Assembly: GCA_025148965.1 (NCBI GenBank)
Contig: CP102273.1
Location: 2,294,001-2,358,000, forward strand
DNA: 64,000 nt
Source: Intestinibacter bartlettii
Lineage (GTDB): Bacteria > Bacillota > Clostridia > Peptostreptococcales > Peptostreptococcaceae
Direction of reading: 5' to 3'
The stretch's first letter is position 1, and every line of letters begins with the position of its first letter. Made by a program: the position numbers and the translations under genes. A model generated the notes under the pieces. The model searched no databases and was not told where the DNA came from. It saw only the letters and a program-made list of their open reading frames with translations. Positions 36,932 through 46,174 of this stretch are shown in pieces.

Positions 36932-37456
36932 TTAAACGTCTTCAACTATGCCTATATATGGTAAGTTTCTATATTTTTCTGCATAGTCTATTCCATATCC
37001 AACTATGAATTTGTCTTCTATAACAAATCCTACATAGTCAACTGGTATATCAGCCTTTCTTCTTTCTGGCTTGTCTAAAAGTGTACATATTTTTAAAGAT
37101 TTTGGTTCTCTAGCACCTAATTCTTTTGTTAAGTTGCTTAAAGTTAATCCTGAATCTATTATGTCTTCAACTATTAAAACATTTTTTCCTTTTATATCTA
37201 CATCTAAGTCTTTAAGTATTTTTACTGATCCTGAAGATTCCATTGCATTTCCATAACTAGATACACTCATGAAATCCATATTTACATCTAAATTTATATT
37301 TCTTATTAAATCAGCTACAAATACACTTGCTCCTTTAAGTATACCTACTACTAATAAGTCTTGTCCTTCAAAATCTTTTTCTATTTGTTTTCCTAATTCA
37401 GCTACTCTCGCTTTTATTTCTTCTTCAGTTAACATTGTTTTTGTAATCTTAAACAT
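36932..37456 (-). CDS. hpt: Hypoxanthine phosphoribosyltransferase
   Basis: A 174-residue purine salvage enzyme that makes IMP or GMP from hypoxanthine or guanine and PRPP. The PRPP loop [17 protein letters not shown] (about 95-111) is the signature, with [17 protein letters not shown] before it and [21 protein letters not shown] at the end. The length is normal. GGAGG precedes the ATG, and a sigma-A promoter with perfect -10 lies 31-59 nt upstream. Single gene. Confidence 0.95.
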   Translation of the reverse strand: MFKITKTMLTEEEIKARVAELGKQIEKDFEGQDLLVVGILKGASVFVADLIRNINLDVNMDFMSVSSYGNAMESSGSVKILKDLDVDIKGKNVLIVEDIIDSGLTLSNLTKELGAREPKSLKICTLLDKPERRKADIPVDYVGFVIEDKFIVGYGIDYAEKYRNLPYIGIVEDV

Positions 37457-37486
37457 TTTTATCCTCCTAAAAAAACATATGATTCT

Positions 37487-37515
37487 ATTATATATTTAAA
37501 TTTCAATTGTATCAA
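37487..37515 (-). promoter_or_regulatory. Sigma-A promoter of hpt
   Basis: Minus strand TTGATA (37515-37510), 17 nt, perfect TATAAT (37492-37487). Confidence 0.8.
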
Positions 37516-37704
37516 TACAAATATTTTTTTTGCTAAAACAAGTAATCTTCATAGATTCATATTTTATACCAATTTTCTTTATTAAAATTAGTATGTTTCA
37601 ATATTTATTTCTTTTTTTAATATTTCTGTTTTTTTATTTAAAAAAACAAATTGGTTGCCTTTTTCAGTTGTACCATACGTAAAAATGTGTTTATATATAT
37701 ATTA

Positions 37705-37732
37705 TTGATTATATTTATAGATATATTATAAT
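37705..37732 (+). promoter_or_regulatory. Sigma-A promoter of the CobD-like gene
   Basis: TTGATT (37705-37710), 16 nt, perfect TATAAT (37727-37732), 49 nt before the ATG. Confidence 0.65.
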
Positions 37733-37780
37733 TTTATTAAGAAAATATTTTGTTATATAAATTTCAAGGGAGGATTTAAG

Positions 37781-38857
37781 ATGAGTGTAAATCATGGTGC
37801 TAATTTATATGATTTATCAAGTAAATATGGATTTTCAAAAGATGAATTTATGGATTTCAGTTCTAATATAAATCCTTTTGGTACTTCAAATAAGGCAAAA
37901 GAATATATAATTAACAATATAAATATGGTATCTATGTATCCAGATCCAGAGTATGTAAATTTAAAAAAATCTATATCTACATATTGTGGGTGTTTAAGCA
38001 AAAATATAGTTTTAGGAAGTGGAGCTACAGAATTAATTTCATCATTTATAAAAACTATAAACCCTAAAAAAGCTCTATTATTGTCACCAGCATACTCTGA
38101 ATATGAAAATGAGTTAAATAAAATAAATTGTGAAATTGTAAAATATTTTTCTAAAGAAGAAAATAATTTTATTATAGATACAAAAGAATTGGTAAGCGCT
38201 ATAAATAGTGGAAATTATGGATTAAGCATAATATGTAATCCAAATAATCCTACTGGTTTTGCTTTTTCTAGAGATGAAATTGAATATATTTTAAAAAACA
38301 CAAATTGCTACATTATGATTGATGAAACTTATATAGAATTTACAGATACAGCTATGTATTCATGTACTAGCTTAGTAGATAAGTACAATAAATTATTCGT
38401 AATTAGGGGAACATCAAAATTCTTTTCAACTCCTGGAATCAGACTTGGATATGGACTTATTGGAGACAAAAAGGTTAAAAATGAAATAAGTAAAAATTTA
38501 GATTTATGGAATATAAACATAATAGCTGCTTCTATGGGTGAAATAATGTTCTTAGATGACAATTTTATATCAACTACTATAGATACAATGCTTAGAGAAA
38601 GAAATTATTTAACTAATTCTTTAAATACAATAGACGATTTAACAGTCTACCCTAGCCAAGGTAATTTTATCTTATGTAAAATAGCTTCTAAAAAATTTAG
38701 TGCTAAAGAATTAAGAGAAAAATTACTTCCTAAAAAGATAATTATAAGAGATTGTAATTCATTTGACGGTCTTTCTGAATACTACTTTAGAGTATGTATT
38801 TTAAAACCCGAAGAAAATAAAACTCTTATTAAGAACTTAAAATCTATTTTTAAATAA
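37781..38857 (+). CDS. PLP-dependent aminotransferase, CobD / histidinol-phosphate type
   Basis: A 358-residue fold-type I PLP enzyme. The N-terminus SVNHGANLYDLSSKYG with MDFSSNINPFGTS and the block GATELISSFIKTINP are typical of the threonine-phosphate decarboxylase (CobD) branch, which makes aminopropanol phosphate for cobalamin. PNNPTGFAFS, IMIDETYIEF and the PLP lysine in RGTSKFFSTPGIRLGYG are present. No cobalamin genes are nearby, so a histidinol-phosphate-like aminotransferase activity is also possible. GGGAGG precedes the ATG. It is monocistronic with a strong terminator. Confidence 0.8.
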   Translation: MSVNHGANLYDLSSKYGFSKDEFMDFSSNINPFGTSNKAKEYIINNINMVSMYPDPEYVNLKKSISTYCGCLSKNIVLGSGATELISSFIKTINPKKALLLSPAYSEYENELNKINCEIVKYFSKEENNFIIDTKELVSAINSGNYGLSIICNPNNPTGFAFSRDEIEYILKNTNCYIMIDETYIEFTDTAMYSCTSLVDKYNKLFVIRGTSKFFSTPGIRLGYGLIGDKKVKNEISKNLDLWNINIIAASMGEIMFLDDNFISTTIDTMLRERNYLTNSLNTIDDLTVYPSQGNFILCKIASKKFSAKELREKLLPKKIIIRDCNSFDGLSEYYFRVCILKPEENKTLIKNLKSIFK

Positions 38858-38867
38858 TAAAACAAAA

Positions 38868-38900
38868 AAACTGCCTACATTATAAATAGGCAGTTTTTTT
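38868..38900 (+). terminator. Terminator of the CobD-like gene
   Basis: 10-bp arms AAACTGCCTA (38868-38877) and complement (38887-38896), then seven T. Confidence 0.88.
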
Positions 38901-39011
38901 ATGGAATTATATTCATTGGGGATAGAAATATAACTCCTTTGCAATTTTAAAAGTTTTTAAAATTGACGTTTAAGTGGATATTTTAAATTTTAGTTGATAT
39001 CATAATTAATA

Positions 39012-39293
39012 TTAAGAAATTTTTCTAAGGTCCTCAATTTCTCGAAGCCATATTTGGAAAAATTCTTTTTCTTTTCTTTCATTGTAAATCTTTCTAAGAG
39101 ATTTTACTGAAGCTTCTCTAACTTCTGGATTTGAATCTACTAATCCATCTTTCATTTTATATAGAACTTCATCTATATCTACAAAATTTCCAAGTGCTGT
39201 ATATGCTGCAGCTCTTATCTTATAATTATCTGAATTTGTACAAGCTATCAAATTTTCCATTAAAGCATTTTTCTCTTCAAATTGATTATTCAT
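39012..39293 (-). CDS. HEAT-repeat protein, 93 aa
   Basis: A small helical-repeat protein: two HEAT-like repeats can be read, NYKIRAAAYTALGNFVDIDE and NPEVREASVKSLRKIYNERK, flanked by an N-terminal cap. Such domains serve as protein-protein interaction scaffolds. No partner is suggested by context. AAGGAGG precedes the ATG. It is a lone gene between two plus-strand PLP enzyme genes. Confidence 0.75.
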   Translation of the reverse strand: MNNQFEEKNALMENLIACTNSDNYKIRAAAYTALGNFVDIDEVLYKMKDGLVDSNPEVREASVKSLRKIYNERKEKEFFQIWLREIEDLRKIS

Positions 39294-39591
39294 TATAATC
39301 CTCCTTCATCGATTCAAAACTTATGCTCCCTAGATTTTTTATTAATAACCCTTAACTTCTTTTATTTTATTTATGTTTTAATTATAGATAAGAAATATGA
39401 ACTTAATATAAATTAAGTCTGATATTTTTCTTAAGTGAATTTAATAATTTTTAATTTTTTGAATAGATTTTATTTTTTCGCCTCTTTTAGACAAATTTTG
39501 GTATATAATAACTAGTATAAGTATATAATTTCCTATGTGTTATTAAACTTTTTAATTTTAATTTGCATTTATAATAAGGGGGACATAAAAT

Positions 39592-40782
39592 ATGCAATAC
39601 AATTTTTCAAACAGATTCAAAAATTTAAAGCCATCACCAGCTGGTGATATATTAGCAATGATGGGTGATCCTACTTTAATCAAGTTTTCAGGGGGAAATC
39701 CTGCAACAGATTCTTTTCCAATAGATAAAATAACAGAATTTTCAAATGAAGTTCTTACTACTAAACCTCTTTCTGTTTTAGAATACGGTTTAACAGAAGG
39801 ATATCATCCTTTATTACAAGAAGCAAAGAAATTCTTAAATAGAGATGGAAATGTTGTAAGAGATGACGATATGATGATATGTACATCTGGTAGCCAACAA
39901 ATAGCTGATTGCTTAGCTAAAGTAGTATGCAATGAAGGTGATACTGTATTAACTGAAGACCCTTCTTTCCTTGGTGTTCTTGATTCAATAAGAAGTAATG
40001 GAGCTAACTTAGTTGGTGTAAAAATGGAAGATGACGGAATAGATTTATCTGATTTAGAAGAAAAGCTACAAATAAAACCAACACCTAAATTTATATATGT
40101 TATACCTAACTTCCAAAATCCAACTGGTATAACTATGTCACTAGAAAAACGTAAAGCCGTTTATGAATTATGTAAAAAATATGGCGTATTAATACTTGAA
40201 GATAATCCTTATGGACAATTGAGATTTAGTGGCGAAGCTGTACCACCTATAAAATCATTTGATGAAGAAGGTATAGTAATATATGCTGCTAGTTTTTCTA
40301 AAATAATAGCACCTGGTATAAGGGTTGCTTGTGCAGTTGGTAAACCTGAAATTATAGGAGCAATAAAACAAGTTAAATTCTTAAACGATGTACATAGTAC
40401 TACTTGGAGTCAAGTAATATGTGAAAGAATTCTAGCTACTTGTGATATGGATGCTCAAATAGAAAAATTAAAAGAAATCTATGGAGCTAAAAACAAAGTT
40501 ATGCAAGATGAAATGGCTAAAAACTTCCATCCAAGTGTAAAATATACTAAACCAGAAGGCGGAATGTTCGTTTGGGTTACATTACCTGATGGTGTTGATA
40601 TGATGAAATTTGTAGGTGAAGCATTAGAAAATAAAGTTGCTTTAGTTCCTGGTACTGCGTTCTTAGCAGATACATCAATGCCTTGTCAAAGCTTCAGAAT
40701 GAATTTCTCTACTCCATCTACTGAAGATATAATAAAAGGAATAGAAATCTTAGGAAAATTAACTTATAAATACTGTAAATAA
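39592..40782 (+). CDS. PLP-dependent aminotransferase (2-aminoadipate / aromatic type, class I)
   Basis: A 396-residue class I aminotransferase similar to the C-terminal domain of MocR regulators and to LysN/KAT-like enzymes, without a DNA-binding part. Visible: FSGGNPATDSFPID, EYGLTEGYHPL, CTSGSQQIADCL, IPNFQNPTGITMS, LEDNPYGQLRF, and the PLP lysine in AASFSKIIAPGIRV. It probably transfers the amino group of a hydrophobic or 2-aminoadipate-type amino acid. The promoter region 39480-39590 is A/T-rich; GGGGGA precedes the ATG. Single gene ending at a strong hairpin. Confidence 0.88.
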   Translation: MQYNFSNRFKNLKPSPAGDILAMMGDPTLIKFSGGNPATDSFPIDKITEFSNEVLTTKPLSVLEYGLTEGYHPLLQEAKKFLNRDGNVVRDDDMMICTSGSQQIADCLAKVVCNEGDTVLTEDPSFLGVLDSIRSNGANLVGVKMEDDGIDLSDLEEKLQIKPTPKFIYVIPNFQNPTGITMSLEKRKAVYELCKKYGVLILEDNPYGQLRFSGEAVPPIKSFDEEGIVIYAASFSKIIAPGIRVACAVGKPEIIGAIKQVKFLNDVHSTTWSQVICERILATCDMDAQIEKLKEIYGAKNKVMQDEMAKNFHPSVKYTKPEGGMFVWVTLPDGVDMMKFVGEALENKVALVPGTAFLADTSMPCQSFRMNFSTPSTEDIIKGIEILGKLTYKYCK

Positions 40783-40798
40783 TAACCAATAAAAATAT

Positions 40799-40844
40799 AA
40801 AAAGCGAAGAAAATAACTAAATCTTGTTATCAACTTCGCTTTTT
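40799..40844. terminator. Bidirectional terminator between aminotransferase and lipoprotein genes
   Basis: AAAAAGCGAAG (40799-40809) and CTTCGCTTTTT (40834-40844) pair perfectly, with further inner pairing (AATAAC/GTTAT). Confidence 0.85.
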
Positions 40845-40870
40845 ATATTTAAATTTTATTTTTTTAAGTT

Positions 40871-41410
40871 CTAATCATTTTGTCTATATTGTTTTAAAAC
40901 CTCACTATAATTTTCTCTAGTAAAATTAAATGTCTTTATATATGCTATTTTAGATCCTACTATTTTTTCACCTGGTTTAGTATAGTTATGATTTCCATAA
41001 GGCCACACGACTCCGACCTCTATACGTATTTTATTTACATTTTTATTTATATATAATTTATCAATCTTGCTAATAACTTCTTGTGTAACATCTTCTTGAA
41101 CTTCATTATACATTTTCGCTAAAATATTTTCCTGATTTTGTTCTGACTTTTCTTTTTTAAGCTCATTTTTATAGTTTTCTAATGATGGAACTTTTACTAA
41201 ATAATAAATATAAGTTCTATCATTCTCATCTTCTTTTTCATTTATTTGGACTATTCCTGTGCCTTTTATAGATGTATATTCCCCAAAAATAGATATTATT
41301 GCATCTTTCTCGCTACTATTTTCAGAGAATCCTTTATTAGAATTTTGATTGCAGCCACATGCACAAATAGTAATTCCACAAATTATCAAAAATAATTTTA
41401 TCCTTTTCAT
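40871..41410 (-). CDS. Lipoprotein of unknown function
   Basis: A 179-residue secreted protein. The N-terminus MKRIKLFLIICGITICACGC is a type II signal peptide with several candidate lipid-attachment cysteines in ICACGC, followed by a polar NQNSNKGFSENSS linker. The mature part has IYYLVKVPSLENYKNELKKE and a C-terminal GVVWPYGNHNYTKPGEKIVGSKIAYIKTF, with no recognised domain. It would be anchored on the outside of the membrane. It has GGGGAA before the ATG. Function unknown. Confidence 0.75.
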   Translation of the reverse strand: MKRIKLFLIICGITICACGCNQNSNKGFSENSSEKDAIISIFGEYTSIKGTGIVQINEKEDENDRTYIYYLVKVPSLENYKNELKKEKSEQNQENILAKMYNEVQEDVTQEVISKIDKLYINKNVNKIRIEVGVVWPYGNHNYTKPGEKIVGSKIAYIKTFNFTRENYSEVLKQYRQND

Positions 41411-41527
41411 AAAATTCCCCCGTATAATAATTTAAATAACCTCTATTTAACTACTATTCATATTATATTATTGCAAAAAAATTATATATTGTATCTTACT
41501 TTTTTGTAAGATTTTAAAACAATATTT

Positions 41528-41932
41528 CTATTCTTTATCATCCCTTATTTCCCAATGTACATCTTCTATTATTTTTGATTTTAGACTATTTTCAAATTCA
41601 GTTTTGTAATTTGCAAGCTCTTCATTTATTAAGCCTATACCCCATGCTAATATTAAAAAATCATCTATAAATCCAAATCCACCAAAGAAAGCTTCTGGCA
41701 GAAAATCAAAACTAGACATAAAATAAAATATCGTCACTAAAAAAGTAAGTACTACTTTTATTTTAGCAAAAATACTATATTCTCTATCAGAAAAAAACTC
41801 AGGAAGTATAAATAAATTTTTTATAAAAAATAATCCAAATCCTGCTTTTTTAAATCTAACTAAAACATTTTTTAACCAATCTAGCACCTTATTTACTATG
41901 CTAATTAATATGCTAAAAAAATTATTATTCAT
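41528..41932 (-). CDS. DUF1232 (YkvA-type) membrane protein
   Basis: A 134-residue protein. Its central part VLTFLVTIFYFMSSFDFLPEAFFGGFGFIDDFLILAWGIGLI shows the DUF1232 pattern (Y-x-x-S-x-x-D-x-x-P-E, then G-x-x-D-D), here split into two segments for reading: YFMSSFDFLPEAFFGG and FIDDFLILAWG. It has one or two membrane segments. The family function is unknown. An AGGAGAAT sequence precedes the start. No operon partner. Confidence 0.78.
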   Translation of the reverse strand: MNNNFFSILISIVNKVLDWLKNVLVRFKKAGFGLFFIKNLFILPEFFSDREYSIFAKIKVVLTFLVTIFYFMSSFDFLPEAFFGGFGFIDDFLILAWGIGLINEELANYKTEFENSLKSKIIEDVHWEIRDDKE

Positions 41933-42115
41933 CTTATTCTCCTTACTAAAATTGTATATCTTAATCTTATTAAATTATATATTATTTTACAATACTATTA
42001 TTTAATATTTAAGAAAATTGTATAAATTAAAAAATGTTATTTATAATTAAAAGCTATATTTATTACAATTTTATAAATAAGTTTATGTTTTAGTATATTA
42101 TTTATGAGGTTCTTC

Positions 42116-42229
42116 TTATGCAATATGCATAACTATAGCTAATGTCCCAACATTATGTTCTTGTGGTATTTTAGGCGAATTGAATTTTACATTATGGTGC
42201 ACAAAAAGAGATGCATAATCTGTATGCAT
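42116..42229 (-). pseudogene. Possible gene remnant, 37 codons
   Basis: The frame reads MHTDYASLFVHHNVKFNSPK, then IPQEHNVGTLAIVMHIA and stop. The composition is unusually protein-like (H, P, Q, G) for intergenic DNA here. The ATG lies inside the upstream terminator hairpin and lacks a ribosome binding site, so it is more likely a remnant of a longer gene than a functional one. Source family not recognised. Confidence 0.25.
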
Positions 42230-42233
42230 CTCT
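42202..42233 (-). terminator. Terminator of the first antiporter gene
   Basis: AGAGATGCAT (42207-42216) pairs with ATGCATCTCT (42224-42233); five T follow on the minus strand. Confidence 0.8.
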
Positions 42234-42273
42234 TAAATATATTTTAATTATAAATATATTCATAGATAAAATT

Positions 42274-43557
42274 TTATAAAGCATCTGTTTCACTAGCCAC
42301 CTTATTATCTTCAATCAAAAGATTTAATTTCTTTGCTACAAATTTTGTGCTTGCACCTTGTATAATCAAAGTTATAAGTATTGTCATAAATACTACTGAT
42401 GATATAACTTCTTTTCCAGGTATATTCATTGATGTTACTATACCACAAAGAGCGGCTGGGATAACACCAGTTTCTCTTACCCACATCATAAATAGTATTT
42501 CGTTTTTCTTCCATTTCGCCTGTCTGTCAACTAATGTACAGGCTAAAACACATATAGGTCTTACGATAAACATAAAACAAAGAACACTTATAATTGATGG
42601 TACAAAGTATTTTCCTACTACTTGCAAATCAACTTGGCTACCTAAAATTATAAATATACACATTCTGCAAATTGTACCTAATGTTTCAACTACATGACAA
42701 TCTGCATCATATGATTTCTGGCTAAGCCATAATTTGAAGTTTTGTTTATTACCAGTAACTATACCTACTATGAAACATGACATATATCCACTACCACCAA
42801 GTGCTGTAGATAATTCATATGCTATTATTACAGATATTATAGATATTATAGGTGTATAGTCCTTGAATATACCTCTAGGGCTGTCATTTACTAAAGCTAG
42901 CAAAATAACTCCTGTTAGTAATCCAACTACTAAACCTATTATAATCATAATTACAAGTTGATATAAATTTTCTTCTAATGAAAACTTGCCTGATAACATA
43001 ATCGCCAATACGGCTGATGTTAAAATTGCGCCTGTTGCATCATTAAAAGCTGATTCACTAATAACTGTTTGTGATACTCTTCTGTCTATTTTTATTTGAT
43101 TAAAAATAGGAACTAATGTTGCAGGGTCTGTTGAAGCTATTATACTTCCTGCCAAAAGCGCTACCATTGCACTTGTACCAAATGAAAGTCCTATTACTTG
43201 TTGCATAAGAAATGCTGATATCAAAACACCTACACTTGAAAGTAATAGTACGCTGACTTTTACATTTTTTAATACTTTCAAACTTATTTCCTTACCACCC
43301 ATATATAAAATAAAAGCTGATCCAAATGTAAGAATAAGTTGATTTTCAACTTGATATTGACTAATATCGATAAATTTCAACACTGATGGACCAATAAAAA
43401 TACCTGCTATCAAAAACAATACAACATCTGGAACCTTTAAAATGTCACTTAGCTTACTACATATGATTCCTGTCATTGTTACTACTGCAAAAAGTATCAA
43501 TAAGTTGTTGCATGCAATTGTGTGTATAGATGATTCCATAACATTCATCGCCTCCAA
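42274..43557 (-). CDS. Cation:proton antiporter (CPA family, ND-type motif)
   Basis: A 427-residue membrane protein with about 12 helices. The N-terminal LFAVVTMTGIICSKLSDILK and GIFIGPSVLKF blocks and the central ISESAFNDATGAILTSAVL are typical of monovalent cation:proton antiporters. The transport site reads FND (not DD), which in this superfamily is generally associated with electroneutral exchange. No RCK or UspA domain is attached. Na+, K+ and direction cannot be told. It lies next to a second antiporter of a different subtype, separated by a strong terminator. Confidence 0.87.
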   Translation of the reverse strand: MEAMNVMESSIHTIACNNLLILFAVVTMTGIICSKLSDILKVPDVVLFLIAGIFIGPSVLKFIDISQYQVENQLILTFGSAFILYMGGKEISLKVLKNVKVSVLLLSSVGVLISAFLMQQVIGLSFGTSAMVALLAGSIIASTDPATLVPIFNQIKIDRRVSQTVISESAFNDATGAILTSAVLAIMLSGKFSLEENLYQLVIMIIIGLVVGLLTGVILLALVNDSPRGIFKDYTPIISIISVIIAYELSTALGGSGYMSCFIVGIVTGNKQNFKLWLSQKSYDADCHVVETLGTICRMCIFIILGSQVDLQVVGKYFVPSIISVLCFMFIVRPICVLACTLVDRQAKWKKNEILFMMWVRETGVIPAALCGIVTSMNIPGKEVISSVVFMTILITLIIQGASTKFVAKKLNLLIEDNKVASETDAL

Positions 43558-43697
43558 AATTATTTTCCTTATACTTTTATATTAAGCCTTTCATAACTTA
43601 AATGCACTAGCTTTAACATTCCTTTAACATTTTTAACCATTTTTTAAAATCAAATATAAAATTCTATTAGATATTTTTTTAACATTCTAAGGCATAT

Positions 43698-43750
43698 AAA
43701 AAGAAGCTATGGTATAGAATTATTTAAATTCTATACCATAGCTTCTTTTT
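43698..43750 (-). terminator. Strong terminator of the second antiporter gene
   Basis: Perfect 24-bp arms (43698-43721 and 43727-43750) with a 5-nt loop and T-rich minus-strand end. Confidence 0.88.
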
Positions 43751-43815
43751 TATATATATTTCAAATTATATTTATATTCAATTATATATTAAACATTAGT
43801 TTGTTTATAAGAACA

Positions 43816-45033
43816 TTAAATTGCCAGTGTAGTGTTTTCACCCGCTTTAGCTTTATCTTCTTTAAATGCTAGTTTTAATAATATAGGTGCAATAATAGTT
43901 GTTATTATTACTACTATTAATATAGGAGCAAAAATTACATTTGATATAATTCCTAATTTTACACCTTTATTTGCTACAATAAGAGCAACTTCTCCTCTTG
44001 AAACCATACCTGCTCCGATTTGAAGTGATTCCTTATTTGAAAACTTAAACATCTTAGCTCCTAATGCACATCCCCATAATTTTGAGATTATTGCTACTAT
44101 AGATAATACAACAGCAAATGCTACTATTATCATGCTCATTTTAGGTAAAACTAATTTAAGTCCTATACTTGCGAAGAATATTGGTGATAAAAATGCATAA
44201 GATAAATCATCTACAGCAAACATGATTTTCTCTTTTTTAAGACCAACAGCTGATATAATAAGTCCTGTTACAAAAGCCCCTGTTATATCTGCAACACCGA
44301 AATACTCTTCAGATATGTACGCTAGTAATAAGCATAATCCTATTACTGCTATTACTTGTCTTTTGAAATTTTCTTTATCCATAAACCAATTTTTTAGTAT
44401 TTTGTAAAGTACAAATGATACTACTGCCATAACTACGAAGTATAATACTATTTTTAATAATATAACACTAACTTTTACAGAAGTATCTGCAAAACTTGAA
44501 ACTACAGATAATGCTATTATTCCTAATATATCATCAATTATAGCTGCACCTAATAATGCATTTCCTACGTTTGAATTTAATTTGCCCATTTCTCTAAGTG
44601 TTTCAACAGTTATACTAACTGATGTAGCCGTTAAAATTACACCTACGAATACACTTTCTAGGAATAAATTGCTATCTCCCATAACATCTTGCATTCCAAA
44701 TTTACCAAATAAATAAGTTGTTCCTAAACCTAGTGCAAAAGGAATTAATACACCTAAAATAGCGATTGTAAAGCATGCTTTTCCTTGCTTTTTAAGTGCA
44801 TCTATATCAGTCTCTAATCCTGCAATAAACATTAAGAATATTACACCGATTTCTGATAGCTGCATTATAAATTCACTTTCTACAACTAAGTTTAATACTC
44901 CTGGACCAATTATGATTCCCGCTAATAATGCCCCTACTACTTGTGGTAATTTGATTCTTCTAGATATCAACCCTAATAATTTCGTTGAAAATAAAATTAA
45001 TGATATCTCAAATAAAAAATAATACGAATTCAT
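43816..45033 (-). CDS. Cation:proton antiporter (CPA2 family, DD-type motif)
   Basis: A 405-residue antiporter with about 12 helices. LGLISRRIKLPQVVGALLAG and GIIIGPGVLNLVVESEF open the protein; FMAGLETDIDALKKQGK and the transport motif GAAIIDDILGIIAL follow; GMVSRGEVALIVA is the usual helix-11 block. The DD pair at the site suggests electrogenic cation/H+ exchange, unlike the FND of its neighbour. No RCK domain is present. The protein ends KAGENTTLAI. It has its own terminator. Confidence 0.9.
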   Translation of the reverse strand: MNSYYFLFEISLILFSTKLLGLISRRIKLPQVVGALLAGIIIGPGVLNLVVESEFIMQLSEIGVIFLMFIAGLETDIDALKKQGKACFTIAILGVLIPFALGLGTTYLFGKFGMQDVMGDSNLFLESVFVGVILTATSVSITVETLREMGKLNSNVGNALLGAAIIDDILGIIALSVVSSFADTSVKVSVILLKIVLYFVVMAVVSFVLYKILKNWFMDKENFKRQVIAVIGLCLLLAYISEEYFGVADITGAFVTGLIISAVGLKKEKIMFAVDDLSYAFLSPIFFASIGLKLVLPKMSMIIVAFAVVLSIVAIISKLWGCALGAKMFKFSNKESLQIGAGMVSRGEVALIVANKGVKLGIISNVIFAPILIVVIITTIIAPILLKLAFKEDKAKAGENTTLAI

Positions 45034-45208
45034 ACAATGTGACCTCTACTTTCATAATGTTTTATTTTAAATGCTTTACTTAACGTACATGCTATTATAC
45101 ACCTATTAAAATGATATGATAAGTAAAATTTTAAATATTTTTACAAAAAATTTCAGGAAAACACTTTTTATGGTAATCAAAGAGGGATTTTTCCTATTTA
45201 TATCACAC

Positions 45209-45239
45209 AAAAAGGATAGATTGTTAAATCCATCCTTTT
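45209..45239 (-). terminator. Terminator of the ior-buk-merR-ptb unit
   Basis: AAAAAGGATAGATT and AATCCATCCTTTT pair (one G-U) around a short loop, 24 nt after the ptb stop. Confidence 0.75.
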
Positions 45240-45262
45240 ATATCTAATCAATATTCTATATA

Positions 45263-46174
45263 TTATTTTTTGTGAGCTGCAACTATAGCACCGTATGCTA
45301 TAGAATATAATTTTGATTCATGTGTATCTGCTCTTGATACAAGTACTATCGGAGCCTTTGCACCCATTATTATGCCAGCAGATTTTGCCCCTGCTGCATA
45401 TGTAAATGCCTTTCCGATTCCATTTCCAACTTCTATTGTAGGCATAAGAATTATATCTACATCACCGCCTACTTCAGTTTTAAACCCTTTTACTTCGCAA
45501 GCTTCTTTTGATACTGCTAAGTCAAATGCCAAAGGCCCTTCAACGATTACATTTTCTCCAAATTCTCCATTTTTACAAGCATCTTCTAATTCTTTAGCAT
45601 CTACTGTAGCTTGCATTTTAGGATTGACTTTTTCTTTTGCTGCTAATGCACAAACTTTTATAGTTTCAAGCCCTAGAGGTTCTGTTGCTTTTATAGCATT
45701 TTTTAATATTTTTACCTTTTGTTCATAATTAGGAGCTATATTCATTCCTCCATCTGTTGTAACTAATAATTTTGGATAAAAATCAGCTTCATAAACCATA
45801 ACATGGCTAAGTAAACTATCTGTTCTAAGTCCCCATTCTTTATTTAAAACTGCTTTTAAGATTACAGATGTATCTAAAAGACCTTTCATAACAAAGTCTG
45901 CTTCTTTTGATGAAACTAATTTTACAGCAACTTCAGCACATTCTTCTATAGTCTCTTTATCTATTATTTTTATTCCATTTAAATCAAAATTTATTTCATC
46001 ACTTATCTTTCTTATTTTATCTTCTTGACCTACTAAAATAGGCGTTATTATATTCATTTCAGTAGCACTTTTTATAGCTAAAAGGACTTCTTCATCATGT
46101 GCTGCTGCAACAGATAATACTACTTTTTCGCTTCCTTTTAAAACATCTAACATTTGATCTAATTTCTTAATCAT
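45263..46174 (-). CDS. ptb: Phosphate butyryltransferase (acyl-CoA:phosphate acyltransferase)
   Basis: A 303-residue enzyme of the Pta/Ptb family that converts butyryl-, isobutyryl- or other acyl-CoA to acyl-phosphate. MIKKLDQMLDVLKG, VVLSVAAAHDEEVL, FVMKGLLDTSVILKAVL and ILMPTIEVGNGIGKAFTY are typical of Ptb rather than Pta. It overlaps the MerR gene by 8 nt. Together with buk upstream it would turn acyl-CoA from the IorAB reaction into acid plus ATP. Substrate range may include branched and aryl acyl groups. GGAGAAG precedes the ATG. Confidence 0.92.
   Translation of the reverse strand: MIKKLDQMLDVLKGSEKVVLSVAAAHDEEVLLAIKSATEMNIITPILVGQEDKIRKISDEINFDLNGIKIIDKETIEECAEVAVKLVSSKEADFVMKGLLDTSVILKAVLNKEWGLRTDSLLSHVMVYEADFYPKLLVTTDGGMNIAPNYEQKVKILKNAIKATEPLGLETIKVCALAAKEKVNPKMQATVDAKELEDACKNGEFGENVIVEGPLAFDLAVSKEACEVKGFKTEVGGDVDIILMPTIEVGNGIGKAFTYAAGAKSAGIIMGAKAPIVLVSRADTHESKLYSIAYGAIVAAHKK

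Larger units (their letters stand above)
37457..37780. other. 324 bp divergent intergenic region
   Basis: It holds the hpt promoter (37487-37515), the promoter of the PLP enzyme gene (37705-37732) and an A/T palindrome of 22 bp at 37627-37648. Nothing else is evident. Confidence 0.5.
41933..42273. other. 341 bp gap upstream of the DUF1232 gene
   Basis: It contains the terminator of the 42274 antiporter gene (42202-42233), and a 37-codon minus-strand ORF (42116-42229) that may be a gene remnant. The remaining A/T-rich DNA (41933-42110) shows nothing further. Confidence 0.5.

Noticed and set aside
37627-37648. 22-bp palindrome TGTTTTTTTA/TAAAAAAACA as an operator
   Set aside because: It is a simple A/T run palindrome, expected by chance in such AT-rich DNA.
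42311-42514. 67-codon second minus-strand frame inside the antiporter gene
   Set aside because: It lies within the antiporter gene in another frame, and the antiporter frame continues intact.
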